This document shows positions 24,366-37,855 of a stretch of DNA of 64,000 nucleotides, in pieces. The translations under genes were made by a program, and so were the position numbers. Location: NCBI GenBank assembly GCA_013396635.1, contig WBMW01005036.1, positions 16,582 through 80,581 on the forward strand, written 5' to 3'. Numbering within the stretch: the first letter of the stretch is position 1; each line of letters starts with the position of its first letter. The stretch comes from Penelope pileata. Its lineage: Eukaryota > Chordata > Aves > Galliformes > Cracidae. The notes under the pieces are model-generated. The model made no database searches, was not told the origin of the DNA, and worked only from the letters and a program-made list of their open reading frames with translations.

Positions 24366-26776
24366 TGTGGAGAGCATTTAAGCAGGCAAGTAAATAAATA
24401 CCTTCAATTTTATATATGTACCAAAAGCAGAAGTTGAAACATGCCATGTACGCTATTTCTATGGGTTTGTTTTTTTCTTCATTCCAATTTAGACACTTCA
24501 TTTGATTTACAAAAATGCTTCTATGAATTCGTGCTATTTGTTTCATTATGCACTCCATTTGAATGTAATAATCTTTCCTGTGTGAATCTTAATCCTACAG
24601 TTTGCATCTATTCTATTGTAAAAGATAATCATAGTTCTGAAATATGTATTACTTTTATGTGTTACATGCACTCAATTCCTGAATATCCAATATTCTACTT
24701 GTAGTCATAATCGTGCTTTCAACTTTATAATAATTCTTTTAAACATAATAATGCTATATACTTCATTGTGCTTTCCTATGCACATTTGATATTGCTTTAC
24801 AGGTCAACCTTGTTTTAACTTTTAAAAAGTCTCATTGTCTAAAGCTTGAAGATCTCAAGCATTTTATTATAACTTTTCTATCTACCTATCTTCTTAATGA
24901 TACTTTTATAGTGCTTTGGCCTTAAGACTCTCCTGGAAGGCCAGGAGTCTTTAAATAATGTGAAATTACTAAATAATACTAATGATAACAACTCAGGCAA
25001 CAATTATTTATCTCAAAGAATATCACCTGATATTGGTGTACATCACAGTAGATATACTGAAATACAGATAAACAAAGAGGTAAACTAGTTCTATTCCAAA
25101 GGACAAAATTTTCCTGTTGTATGTGTTAGCATAGCCCTCACGGGCATCCCTCTGACAGAATTTACTTCTGAGCACAGTATTAGTCAGTCTAACTTAACAG
25201 TGGCTTTGTGTATAATAAAATATATTATCAACCTGTCTCCTATTGCTGATTTGGATTTATGAGTTTTTATGATATTATTAGAAGAAAGAGAAATATAAAA
25301 ACCTGTGGGTTCTTACCTTGGATTTTAAAACTTCCAGTAGCTTTGAACTCACAGAAACAACAGACAAGTAAGGAAGGCTGTAGCTGAATGTAATTGGGAT
25401 AATGTAATTGGGATACATATTTTAATTTTTTCCAAGAAATTTAGTAAACAAGTGTTGTTGTTATTATTTTTCTACTTATGTTGATTATCTTTTTAATTAC
25501 TGTGATCTTGCCTTTAACAAAAGGCAGTTTTTTAGTATGAGAAAAGCTTCAGAGAAAATGCTAGAAAAAAATGCTGTGGTAAAAATATCACATTAACGAA
25601 CTGTAATTGAGATACTAAGAAACTTCATTTCACCTGGAGGTATTCTGGCTCAGACACCTCTGTGCTTTTGTGTTCTTTGGCAGGGTAAACCCCAAAGGAC
25701 TACAGCAGATGACAACACCAGCCTCTTCTAGCCTCTGATGAAAGAGCCTAAAGAAGCTTCCTCCAGGAAATGCTGCTATAACAAAATAAAAAAGAGGTCT
25801 TTGCATAGTGTGAAAGTTATCCAGAAAAAAACTACAACAAAGCAGCTAAGGCAAGAGAGATTTTCAAGCATATTGAAAAACCATTCAGTAGTTTTGATGG
25901 TTTCATAGCATTGTTTCAGTAATTAAGGTATTGAGAGATGCACTGACAGCCTAAGGAACATCCAGGAGCAATGTAAGGAACTAGATTACAGGTGTCCTGA
26001 GTCATCACTAAGTCATTTGCTGACTAAATTGTATAATTAGAAACTGTGTCATAACATGCATTTACTTTTAAAACAAATAAGATTAAAAAAACTAAACCTT
26101 TTTTTTTCATATAATTTCATTTATTACCAGGATATACGTTCACAAATTAGCCTTGTCCCTTTTAACAATCCAATTTTTCTTAATGATCTTCAGTAGTTTG
26201 AAAACAAAGAAAAATTAAAAGAAAATCCACTACTATTCACTGAAAAATTTATAGAGTGAGAAATAATATATTTATTTCAGATAAGGATGTTTTCTCTTAT
26301 ACCCAATACATCTTAGGAGACTACTAAATATAAATATTCACCTTAAAATACCACCTCCATCCCCATCTATATCACATAAGATTATATAATATTAACCATC
26401 TAATTCTAAAAGTATGTGGAAATAGACATTTGAATAGTCTTTTGTGTGCGTTGAAATACAGTGGTACTAGATATCAGGCTGTTCTTATTTGTAGAACTTG
26501 TGATTTTGATCCCTTCAATAGATTGCCGTGTAAGTATGTGAATATGTATGTGCACATATGTAATTTCATATATATAAAATATCACAAATTGTTTTGCAAA
26601 ATTTGAAGATACTTACAATTATAATGTTTGCTTATGTACTCAGAGGAGAAAAGCCATGCTAAACTTTTTTTTTTTTTATGATAAAACTGTTTTCTCACTG
26701 AACCATATTTCACTGGGACATCAGTCATACTATATACATAATGTTATATATAATGTTATACTATGTAGTTATACTA
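24366..26776. other. AT-rich sequence, no gene supported
   Basis: About 2.4 kb. It contains a 14-bp tandem duplication at 25387-25414 and a 13-bp tandem duplication (GTTATACTATGTA twice, 26755-26780) directly against the left end of the next mariner element. I see no coding or RNA gene. Confidence 0.55.
25387..25414. repeat. 14-bp perfect tandem duplication
   Basis: AATGTAATTGGGAT occurs twice in a row. It is probably a replication-slippage product. Confidence 0.85.
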
Positions 26777-27321
26777 TGTAGGTTGCTCTGAAAGTAACAC
26801 CTCCTGATTATTTCCATGAAAATTACAACAGATAGAAAAAGCACAATAACAATACTTGATAAAACAAATTTTCAGCTACAAAGCATTATTTTTAATGTAG
26901 TCACCACCATTTTCACCAGCGATGAACAAGAGCCTGCGTGCCGTGCTCATAAAAATCTGCACGACTGCCCAGAATATGGCTTGTCTTTCACATCACTGCT
27001 GAAACACACCACCCACTGCCTCGTTGTACTAACATCCACCATTTGGTCTCCACAAACATTCAGCAAGCATCAATGAATGTCAGCAGGTGCCATTTTTTTC
27101 ACTTAGAGGAATTCGGTTACACTCCTTTTCTTCATACTCTCTTCCTTGTCAAACACCATTTTGTCAGACTGCCCCTCTGCTGCCATCTGTCACATGGGAA
27201 CAAAACGTAACGGAATATTGGTGGGAAGGTTCAGCCTCTACTGCCATACCACCAACATCCACCTCTGACGTCTTGGGCCAACACCATAAAACAGGAAACA
27301 TTACTTTCGAAGCAGCCCTCA
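26777..27321 (-). mobile_element. Mariner-derived non-autonomous element, 545 bp
   Basis: The ends GGTTGCTCTGAAAGTAACAC (26781-26800) and ACATTACTTTCGAAGCAGCC (27298-27317) are inverted repeats bounded by TA at 26775-26776 and 27322-27323. Read on the minus strand, decayed transposase N-terminal coding starts near 27186, with in-frame stops. It then joins directly to sequence from the transposase C-terminal end near 26950. The middle of the gene, with the catalytic core, is missing. The element at 49935-50479 has the same layout and about the same length, so this is a spreading deletion derivative rather than a one-off. The plus-strand frames 26816-27076 and 27087-27359 are antisense artefacts. 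Confidence 0.85.
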
Positions 27322-29869
27322 TATATGTAGATACATTACGTAAAAGGACATATGCTTAAAAACCTTTTTCTGGGCATAACTTAGGTGATTTTTAACAAGT
27401 GTTCTGATTGTCACATAGTAGAAAGAAATGCATTTATAGGCATAAGTTTCCAGAGCTGTTGCCACTTTCTATTCAGCTATGCAGTGATGTAGTAGAAATG
27501 AAACAAGTATACATGCTGTGCAAAACTGATTGATGTATCTGTACACTTTTGTTCTCCAGCTGAAGAAAGGTCAGTAATGCAAAGCGAAAAGGAATTGTCT
27601 CACTTCACCTGGAAGAACACTTGAAATGCAGCCCTAGGTAATTGCAAAAGATTTAATATTAAAACTTTAAAAAATGATGTATTGAGAGTATTAAATGTCT
27701 CTTTAAAAATACAGAAGATCAAATTCATAATAATTTCCCAGTTATTTGTTACAACGTTTACATTTTTCTCTTGTAGCAAAAAGCCTTTAGGATAAAATTC
27801 AGCCGCATCATGAACTGCTATCTGTCAGATTTTCTCCTGTAAAATTACCCAGATTTTCTAACTTTAATCATCGCACTTACATATATATATATAAAAGACT
27901 TTCTGTAGACAGAAAAGGAAGGGAAATTGAGGCTGAAAGATTAGCTATGTTCTTAGTACAAGAAGACTCTTACTCCTATCTAGACTAACATTACGAGAGA
28001 GAAGACAACAGGAATATTTTGTAGAGAGCTTGTGTCACACACTTGTACTGTGGCTCACAACAACCATACTTTTTGGGCTAACAGCACATAGTTGTTAGCT
28101 CCAGCTGCTTCATATGACTTTTTTTTTTTTTTTTGACAAACAAATTTAAGATTCATATTTGTCCTTGATCTAAGCTTCTCAGTACTTTTGTTCTTTCGCA
28201 TTATCTCTTACTATTTGCCATGTTCTGTGAAAGGATGGGGCCTACAGTATCTTTGATTTTTGATTTCAGTTTTATATGTGCATATATTGACACTTCAGTT
28301 GTACTCCTAGGTGCTAAATAGCAGTTAGGTAGCTAACTCTTACAGAATTTCAATGCAAGTTAGGCATGTCTGTGTCTTTTCAAATTTCTCCCATATAGAA
28401 ACTTCACTTTTTAGCTATAGCACATGCTTTTCTTTAGTAGCGTTAGGAACTACCATTATAATTAGAAACCTGCAATGAAATCTTAATGAGAAACACGAGA
28501 TAATACATCATAATCTAATATAATGATACCTATTAGGATGTTAGAGCTCAACTCATCAGTAGTATTCTTATGAATACTTATCTTCATTTTTATGAAATTT
28601 TTGTAATTTAACGGATGGGTGTAATCACTGAGAAGACTGAAAGAAATACCTGATTGCAGACTGACCCTGGAGCAAATTGTGATATAATTCATGTTTCAGG
28701 CAGGACTGGACTCGTTTACAGTGGGAGAGTAAGACTTTTTAGTTTCAGTAGTTACAGCTGTGTAGTAAGAGAATACAGCAATTCTTGGTATTCCTGTTTA
28801 ATGATAACAACAGCAATAACGACAGGCAGGGGATGTTCTTTATTGGTAGGAATTCAGACAGAATGATCCAATCAGTGTTCTCTACCTTCTTTTTTTTGTG
28901 TCTAATAAAGATAATTGACATCTAGTAGTTGAAATTTTTAGGACTGATTTGGAAATATATCACATATGCATTGATCAAAGGTTTTTTCTTTTTGAATTAT
29001 AGATCAGAGACAATAGAATGATAAATAATACAAGAAGAATGAGGTTGTTCAGAAGATGATTTCTGAAAAGGATTCCATAAGCACAACATGATATGCTTTC
29101 ACATCTCTCTGAAATGTATTTTCACGGAATTCCTGGGGATAAATCCTTTCAGAGAACTATCTTACTTGCACGATTACTATCAGGAGTCATTTGACAGAGT
29201 TCATAAGACACTATCAATTGCAGAAAGCTGCCATGAGTTTCTTTATGCATTAATAGTCTTTCATACTGCAAAATATTCAGAGAGTGTGATTTTAGTAGCC
29301 TACAGTGAATGAAAGAATTATCTAGCAGTATAGCAGCCAACAACCAAAAATGTAAAAACATTCATTTTCAACATTAATATTTTTCTTGTAATATATCCTT
29401 TTCTCCTAATGCCTTTTTCCGTTTCCCCTATTTTGCAACTATTCCCTATCTCTTTTCCCTTTCATCCTTTTTTCCTATTCCTTTTCTTAATTATTCTTCC
29501 CCTTTCTTCTTGACACTCTCATTACATTTATTTTTATAAAGTTGCTTTGGAGAGGAGAGAACACTATTAGCAGTCCTGAGATTTTCATACTCAAGAATTT
29601 CCAGTAATGAACGCATTTTACATTATGTTTTTGCATTAAAGAAAATAAGCTGAAGCATGAAATCGTGGCTTAGGCCAAATGCTAATTTCCTTTTTAAAGC
29701 TGCTGCTTCAGCCTGCATTGTGTTAGGAAAATGAACACTATTTTTTCTAGACAGCAGCCAGGTCTGAGGTCCCTCTTTACTCCTGTGTTCAGTAAACCTT
29801 CTTCTCTCTCTTTCCCTGGGTCACATAGCTCAGGCAATTTGAAAATACACGTACAGCGTCTCAGTGCAG

Positions 29870-29965
29870 CATAATTATTTATTGGCTAATACATACACAG
29901 CAGATAACCTGGACAAAGAAGCTACTAGGCTGAGCATTAATCGGCTCTCCAGGCCCAATGAAAGA
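29870..29965 (-). repeat. Possible old repeat, similar to 50500-50600
   Basis: The plus strand reads TTTATTGGCTAATACATACA, and later AAAGAAGCTACTAGGCTGAG. The segment at 50517-50610 reads TTTATTGACCAATACACACA, and later CAAAGTAGTAGGCTCAACG in the same order. On the minus strand both carry AATAAA, so they could be the 3' end of an LTR or other retroelement. The family is unknown to me and the match was made by eye. Confidence 0.35.
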
Positions 29966-30221
29966 CTTGATGAGTGTTTGTTGACCAGTCAGTCATCAAT
30001 CAAGGGTCAGCTTATATTGCTACTTGGAGATCTTTGATATTGCTAAGTTACTGTCTTCTGATTCCTTCTTTTTTGAATACTATCCTAAGGGTTTTATAGT
30101 TTTCCATACCCATATTTTTCCTTTTGAAAAATCTGAACTGCTTTTACTTTTTCAGCAATGACAGTTCTGGGTAAAAACTTTTATAATTTTGTACGTCTTT
30201 AGCTCACATTCATTCTCTTAC

Positions 30222-30505
30222 CTTAAGAACAAATTCTCGGTAAAACTGAGCCGAGGCCACAGGGAAATGCTGCACCATACCCAACCTGAAGTTGACAGAT
30301 AGCTGAATCTTTGCGATTATCTTCTTTGGCCCTTCCTTGATCAAAAACAATTTCCCCTGGCAGTGTCTGAAGAAATTCTTCCTTCCCACTTTCTTCCTTC
30401 CTATGCAGCTGCTGCTTCTGTGCTAGAAATGACTGCCCTAATTCCTCCAGAGCTTCTGGAGCCACAGCAGCCACAGCTAACTCCTGTACAATTTGAGCCC
30501 CTTAA
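30222..30505 (-). pseudogene. Possible decayed coding remnant, unknown protein
   Basis: On the minus strand one frame reads protein-like for about 70 codons, including APEALEELGQSFLAQKQQLH and KEEFLQTLPGEIVFDQ, lysine- and glutamate-rich with a helical look. Toward the 3' end the better-looking frame shifts by one base, and it then reads through to AAG followed by GTAAGA at 30221, a good splice-donor match. An acceptor-like TGTACAG lies at 30484-30490, but its pyrimidine tract is poor. No single frame is open across the segment, and a TAA lies just upstream. I do not recognise the protein. It may be a broken exon, a retrocopy or chance. Confidence 0.25.
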
Positions 30506-30990
30506 ACATCATCATTTCAATTATATCTCTTAGATTATATATCGTATTTCTGCAAGCCTATATTGTTCTCTTGAGTCTGAACACCAACACTGGAGATGTC
30601 TCCTCTCCTGCATTTCAGCATTTCCCTCTATCTCTGTTAGCACGTGCTGTTTTTATTTGAAATTATGTTACATAGGACAAATTAAAAAAAAAAACTGTTA
30701 GATGAAATTGTTAGATTTGGGTTTTTTAGATATGATCCTCTTCTGTTGTCTTTCAAAATCAATATTCCTATGTTAATGCTGTATGGACAGAAAAATAAAC
30801 AGTCACATAGGTCTTAACATATCACACACTTTTAGTACCAGATCCTTTTTGTCACAGAACTTATTTCACCTTAGTATATGTATGTTTAAAGAGATTGTGA
30901 ATTGGAACAGAAAAAAGAGACAGTAGTGCAAATGGCATCATGTTTGAGAAATGAAAATATTGTTGAGGATGACAATTTTGCCAAGAAGGG

Positions 30991-31018
30991 TTTGTTTGTT
31001 TGTTTGTTTGTTTGTTTT
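30991..31018. repeat. (TTTG)n microsatellite
   Basis: Seven perfect TTTG units ending in TTTTAAG. Confidence 0.9.
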
Positions 31019-34000
31019 AAGAAATAGTGGATTTCAGGCTACCAAAAAGAAGAGGAAAAACTTTTTTAACCATCTCCAATGCTAAAATAATATTCTATTA
31101 CCTAAATAAGTACTGACTAAAACAGAAAAAGGATGGTGCAAATTCCAAGCTGTCAGCCATAATTTAAAGGACACAGACAGTAGCCATTGATGTAAAATAT
31201 TGTACTTGTAGATTATTCTATGCATAAATTCTAGCACACAGCCTGGGGGCATTTTGAACCTGCCTTCCTATCTATCTAGCTTATGCCCTAGAATCAGTAA
31301 AGTGGTGTGAAATTCTGTGTGCAAACAAGCAATTGCTGTTCATATGCTCCAGCATGATCAGAAACTACGAGAGCACATTAATCCATTCCAAAAAGAAGTT
31401 AATGCACCTTGTTTATCAGTTTAACTTCTATGTAATTCAGCACGAGTGCTTTTCTTCACCTCCTAGTCCCAGCGCAAACCCAGGAATATTGTACTGTACT
31501 GTTCCCTTAACAGATTCTACTGTATACAGCTGCGCAGAGGTAAAAGATATGTCTAAAAACGGTGTAGATGTCCCAAAGGATAGCTCTAGATATCCAGCTC
31601 AATTATTGATAATGATGTAAGCACAGCTGCCTGGAGTTCAGCTTTTGAGATGAGTTTACTTCTTTTTCATCAACAAAGCTTTTCTTTTTCTATGGTTATG
31701 TAGGTACCTTGCTGCTTTAAGGGAAAATTTCACCTTTTATCCTGGTCTGCGGGACAGCATGAAATAGGTGCCTAACTCTCTTAGTCGTAACATCAATCAA
31801 CAGTGAGTTCTAAATATACTGAAAAGATTTTCAGACTAATTATTTCTATTTAATGGCAGTTATATAATGAAAAGTATCAATGAAATGCGTGGAATCAAAA
31901 AGGTTATCAGTAAGTATTCTTAAAAAAAATAGAGAAAATTAATCATTTAAATTTTTTTATCAATCCCTGCAGCATTACATCTTTTGAACACACTATTGTG
32001 AGTCCATCCTCCATTTCATCGATCCTTTAAAGGACCTTTGTTCTAAACCATTAAGAATGCTTTTGATTACTTTAAGAACAGGCTCAACCACAATAAGATG
32101 TCCTAAGCTAGACAAAGTGGCTAAGGACAATAAAATAAAGTCCTACTCATAAAAACAGTGTGTTTAGGACTCATGAGTGTCAACTTGGAACAGTATTTCT
32201 TAAGACTTTCTTGGACAGACCACAAACTTGGCAGGAAAAAAAAAAAAGGCACCTTTTCAGTTTTATCAAATTGTGATAACATAGTTTCACTACAGTGTTA
32301 TCATATGGTGCTTTTTTTCTCAAAAATAAATATATATTCAGGTTTTCCTTCCCTCCCTTTTTTTTTTGTTTTTACTGCATACTGATTGAACTAGCTTCTT
32401 GAGAACATTTGTACACAATTAGTTGTACAAATGCTAGAACGTATCTTACTACGAAATGTAAAAAAATTACTCAGTCATCTTAGAGACTTTGTTAGTCAAG
32501 TGTCTTAAAATGCATGAGCAATTAACAGAAAAATATCTAATTAATAACCATGTCCATTTTCTTTCATTGCAAATTTTTCATCGCTAGAGTCTTCAATATG
32601 CATCAGATAAAGAGAAATTTTGTTTCTAAATGCGAAGATTGAGATTCAGTCCAAAACCAAAAGTCAAAACCCACTGTGTTCTTAATGAAATTTCTTTCTA
32701 GAAATTTGTCAGCAGACTAGGAAAAAATGTACAACAATACCTTTCTGTGTATGTTTGTTATTCAGAAGTCATTTATTTCAGTAGGGTACAGTATTGACCT
32801 ACATTCAGACCTAATTATTTTTATTAGTTAGATATAAAACTTGCTGAGTTCTTCTGATTGCTAATTGTGAATTGGACAAACCTTCTTCCTAACCGTTTCA
32901 GATACTAATTATATGTATAATGTTTGTTTTATGGGAACTCTTTTTTAAGTATGTTTCCTGGCATGTTTATTTATCAAAATGTTCTCATTTCTGCTACACA
33001 TCCAGACTCAGACAAAATTGAGATTTTCCTAGTAAGTCCTCCTCATTGATTTCCACTACTTCCTAGGAAAAGAAAAAAAAAAACAAAAACAGCTCAGAAT
33101 GAAAAACAGATGATTTTATGGAACATTTATCCAAGGAGTTATTGATGAAGCTGAGACCTCCAACCCTCAATGACAGTTATGTATGTTCATCTCTTTGCTC
33201 CTCTAAATAACACTTTGTAAGTCTACGACAACAATTCAAACGTGAAAAGATAAATATTTGTATGTGCATTTTTGTTTGGAGACTTATTTGGAGACTTATT
33301 CTGCTCATCTTCCTGTTATAGTTCACATTTTATTCCACACTGTTTCAACAAAAATAAGTAAAAATATGACAAAAACAAATACAGACAAAATGAGTTTTTT
33401 AAAAATAATCATCTAAAATGAGTGTTATCCGCCCATTCTGAAATACATAGCTGTTTTTTTTTCTCCAAATTCATGTCTGTCTTTTGTGTTTTTATAATAA
33501 TACAGTGAACCAGAGGCTCATCTGTGGGGCTGCATTACTGATAAGTTTCCAGATTTATTTATTTATGTATATTACACTAGTAATATTCCAGAATGAACAA
33601 CCCCCTCAAAGTAAAGGTTGCCTTTCTTGCTTTCACTTACATTTATAGCTTAAAAGTTAGCTGGATTAATCTTTGAACATTTGTAACAAAACAAATTTGT
33701 TGACACATGGATCTCATAGGCTTCATAGTCCACTGTTGACAGGTGTGTTTCTTTTATTCTCAATTAAACCTTCTGTACAAAAATAGAATTTCTAGATGAA
33801 AACTTAAGAGGACACTAAAGCAATGTGAGACTGGTCATATGTGTATATGTATATCCATTTAATTGTGTGAACAAATGTATCTTTCAGAGAGGAGCTGGGA
33901 GATGTAAGAAAGTGAAGGAGAGTGAGGAAGACTTCATTCATATTTTCATGTCTGCGCTGTTGAGTAAAATAGCTCAAGTTATTTCAAATAATATTGAATT

Positions 34001-35466
34001 AATTCTGGTTTTGTTTAATGCTAGAAAGGATTAATCCTGTAAATAATTTTTTGAGATGTCTCTGAAATCTCCATGCTTTTCATTAGCACGTTAGTTTCTT
34101 AAAAAATATCAAGATTGTTCTATTTTTGTTAATAAATTGTTGTTTAGACATCTGTCTTGACATTGAACTAAAAATAAGCTGGATACATTTTGAAATTCTG
34201 GTCAGTTCCTAAACTAGAGAAATGCAGAAAATGGGTAGGAGTCAAAGTGCAAACTTTCTTTTTTCCAGTGTTGTGACAGACCCAAATCCACAAGGAAAAT
34301 ACTCAAGTGAACATCTGTGCAAATATTTATTCTCAACTGTTTCTTCTGCAAATGCTTTTTGCAAACAAAAATTTACTTGTATAAATGTTCACAGAAATGA
34401 AGGAAAAAAGCCAGTAAGTACTCTGCCAAACTCTATTCTTCTGGAAGAGCTCAAGAATTTTCAGTATCCACAGAAACAGAATAAAATCTAACTTTTTTTT
34501 TTGTAAAAAGATAGCTTTTAAGAACAATGGTCAATTTGAAGATAGTAACACAACATTAATTAAAAAAAATAAGTCTGTCTAGATCTGTCACTTGTAGGTC
34601 TTCGAAATTTGTGACAAGATGAAGTTATGAACTGTCCATGACTACTCAGTGGCTGGGAGGTCAGAACGGCACTAAGGGGTGGATCAGCTGCAGGCTGATT
34701 GGGAACATTGTAAGTCCCTGTAGGTGAAGAAAAATTCCTTTGATCCCCAGCTCCTCATAACAAAGATGGTTCATTTTGAAAAATCTGGAAAGCATCTAAA
34801 TCCGTAGCTTTCAGTCTGTGGCCTTGGAGGTCAAGGAATATTTTTTCATGTCTGTAAAAGGTGACTAACAATATCATTTCATATTTTGATGATATTGCTT
34901 GCATTTCCTCTTCACGGGTCCTCACATTGCCTGAAAACATTAATTAACATCAGGTTAATATTGCTAATTCCAATCAGTAATCATATCCTATGTGTATTCA
35001 TTGTGTAGGAACTAATAATTCGCTTGCAATAACAAAAAAAAAAGAGGAAGCTTTAATCACCACTGCTAGGGATAAAATCACAGATAAGTTAACTTCTATT
35101 TAAAAAAAAAACAAGACAAAACTGTAGGTGTAAAAAAAGTTGCGCACCCAAATATATCATCATTAATTTAAGTCTTGCAGGGCTAGAAAATTGGACCACA
35201 TATCATAGGACATTTTTTCAGTTAATTCCTATTCGTTTTTGCCTGTTTTTTTTTTTTCCCCATTTTTCCTAAGAATACTGTAAATTGTTATTAGATTTTT
35301 GCCTTCTAAAATCCGCATCCTTCAGTAGAACATTATGGTTTTGTTAGGGTGTTTGAAACTTTCTTAGTCACATTTCTTCCCACTCTCATGAGTGATCTGC
35401 CTAATCCCAGTGAGAGAAATATGTAGAGTTTTTTGAATGACCAAGAGAAAGCCTGACTACTTGGTT

Positions 35467-35493
<27 letters not shown>
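35467..35493. repeat. (TG)n microsatellite
   Basis: About 13 TG units, uninterrupted. It is the longest dinucleotide repeat in the window. Confidence 0.92.
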
Positions 35494-35499
<6 letters not shown>

Positions 35500-37360
35500 T
35501 GCATTAGACATTTTTCTGTTTAAAAATATTAAATAGTAATCTGCACAATGTACGTTCTCAGACTTTCCTTCGACATAGGGAGAATGTTTTTGAAAAGTTT
35601 AATCTCAGCTGTATAATTTAGAACTGTCTTAATTATGGAAGATTCAAGGTATTTAAAACATCTGTAAATCAGCAGATGTTTTGGATTGTGGGAAAACAAA
35701 CTGCAAAATTAAAAAAGGCTTTCTTTTCCTCTGTTTTGAATTCTTTGAAAGATTTCTGTTTTTGTTGTAAATCAGCATTTTTCCTAGTTTAGCTCATTGT
35801 GATATGAGTACAAATAGTTGTGTTTTACAAGTCATTGTTCTAGTGTGCAGAAATTCTGATTAGAATAATCAAAGATACCAGAGGAAGGTCTAAATAAAGG
35901 AAGTGAAATTGAAAAATCTCACTTTTCTGTGTCTCTTATAGTCTTTCTGAAGAAAGTTAACTAGAACTTATGTTGCTTTAGGTAAATGTTAACTGTAGTT
36001 CTTGTAATAGCCATTTAATTCTACAGATATATGAAATAAGTATTACGATATTCATGCACTTTGAAAATAAAAATTGATAAATTATACTTAATTCTTCCAT
36101 TACTTGCATGACATTCCTTAAAATCTTTATTGCTACTTTATATAAAATCACAGATGTCTAAACTATGACAGAAAACACGGAAAAATTATAAAGCTTGTCA
36201 GATATTTCTTTTTTGTCAGCTCACAGAGGCAAATGAACGTATTAACAATGTCCTTTCAATATTTAAAATTGTCTCTTTAAGTATTAATAGTGTCATTTTA
36301 TGTCTAAATAAGTTTCAGTTCCATTACAAGCATTCTTCCTGGATGTACTCACATTTTACTAATTATAGGACTAGATGAAACTTTACAACCAATTGGAAAA
36401 GAAGATTTACTTTCTAAGGATGGCAAAGCAATGACAAAGAGAAAAGAGGAATCTTGCTTTGCTCACGATAGAGAAGGAAGAATGAGCTGGAATTAAGGCA
36501 CATAATAGCCACTAAAACATCTGGCTCATGCACAGCTCTGCAATTGTTTCACCAGTGTGAGAATTCTGCCAGTCCTCAGGAAGATAAACAGTCAGTGGTG
36601 GAGAGAAACACCCCTTTTATTTTCCTTTCTTCCTACCTTCTAGTCAATGAAATACTGATGAAATGTGAAAATAAAACATGTAAACAACACAGTATTGTTT
36701 TGTTTTACAGCTTTTACATTGGCCCTAGACCCTAATTTACACAGAAAAGGACACATGAAAAGTTATTCATTTTCACCATGTGAAGACAAATGCCTATTTA
36801 TTTATTCATTTGTGTTAGCAAGAGTCAACAAATGCTTTGCTTAAACAAGATCAAAGTCACAATCAATTAAGAGGATTTGCAATCAAATTCTGCTGATGTT
36901 CTGTTACTTTGTCTCTTGGATAAGATGTTAGCTAGGAGGGTATATGACATTGTACTTAGAATAATAAGCAGATACTGAGGTACCATGTGGCCAAATTATT
37001 GTCAGCTTTAATAACGTGGAAGTAGAACTGCCCAAAATAGTTACAGATGTATAACTTTTTATGTTCAGACATCCCTCTAAAATTATTCTTGCCAGTTTAA
37101 CCCTTTTTATACACACTCTCCAGAATGGTGACCTGAAATTTTTTATTGCTATAAATCTTCACTTTTTCAATGAGATCAATTTACAGAAAATGCTGTCTAA
37201 TTTGATTTTGATAGTATCAGACAGTGGGAAATTCCTGTTTAAAATAAGAACAGACTATAATAATTGTTATTATAACAATAATACTTTAAAAATAACAATA
37301 TCAGTTATTTTTAAATAAAATCAAAGTTGATAAAATATTCATATTTGTAAAACTGTTTGT

Positions 37361-37855
37361 TGTCATTTTGGCTAGGATAATTTTCGTCATAGAGGCTCAC
37401 ATGTTTCTGTATTTTGGACTTGTGATGAGAACAGCATTGATAGCACATCAGTGTTTTTGTTGTTGCAGAGCAGTGCTTATACAGAGCCAAGGACTTTTCA
37501 GCTTCTCACACTGCCCTGCCAGTGAGGAGCTGGGTGCACATCAGGAGATGGGAAGGGACGCAGTCAGAAAACTTGACCTAAACTGAACAAAAGGATATCC
37601 CACACCATATGGCATCATGTTCAGCAGTAAAATCTGGGGTAAAGAAGGGGGATAGGGATGCATTCAGAGTGATGACATTTGTCTTCCCAAGAAACCATTG
37701 GGAAGAGATGAGCCCTGCTTTCCTGGGAGTGGCTGAACATTGGCCTGACAGTGGGAAGCAGCAAATGAATTCCATGTTTTGCTCTGCTTGTGCGCTCAGC
37801 TTTTGCTTTACTTAGTAAACTGTCTTCAGCTGCCTGCTGGGGTTAAACCACAACA
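37361..37855 (+). mobile_element. Solo LTR of an avian endogenous retrovirus (family A)
   Basis: The left edge is TGTCATTTTGGCTAGGATAA (37361-37380). Shared landmarks follow: TTGTTGTTGCAGAGCAGTGC (about 37457-37476), GGATATCCCACACCATATGG (37593-37612), GTGATGACATTTGTCTTCCC (about 37670-37689) and a polyadenylation-like TAGTAAACTG (37813-37822). The element ends in GGGGTTAAACCACAACA at 37855. Between the polyadenylation-like site and the end it lacks the region present at about 1460-1545 in the LTR at 1053-1563, so it carries an internal deletion near its 3' end. No gag, pol or env sequence flanks it. Open frames at 37368-37586, 37578-37775 and 37609-37815 are artefacts of the LTR. Confidence 0.85.

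Larger units (their letters stand above)
27322..37360. other. Long AT-rich stretch, no gene supported
   Basis: About 10 kb. T-rich runs occur at 28119-28134, a (TTTG)n run at 30991-31018 and a (TG)n run at 35467-35493. A short perfect inverted repeat is centred at 32419. The patch at about 29870-29960 resembles 50500-50600 and may be an old repeat. A weak coding-like remnant lies at 30222-30505 on the minus strand. The 95-codon plus-strand frame at 31333-31620 has no recognisable domain, and I do not call it a gene. The tandem pair TTGGAGACTTAT lies at 33276-33299. Confidence 0.5.

Noticed and set aside
31333..31620. Plus-strand frame of 95 codons
   Set aside because: No recognisable domain or homologous feature, with AT-rich non-coding sequence on both sides.
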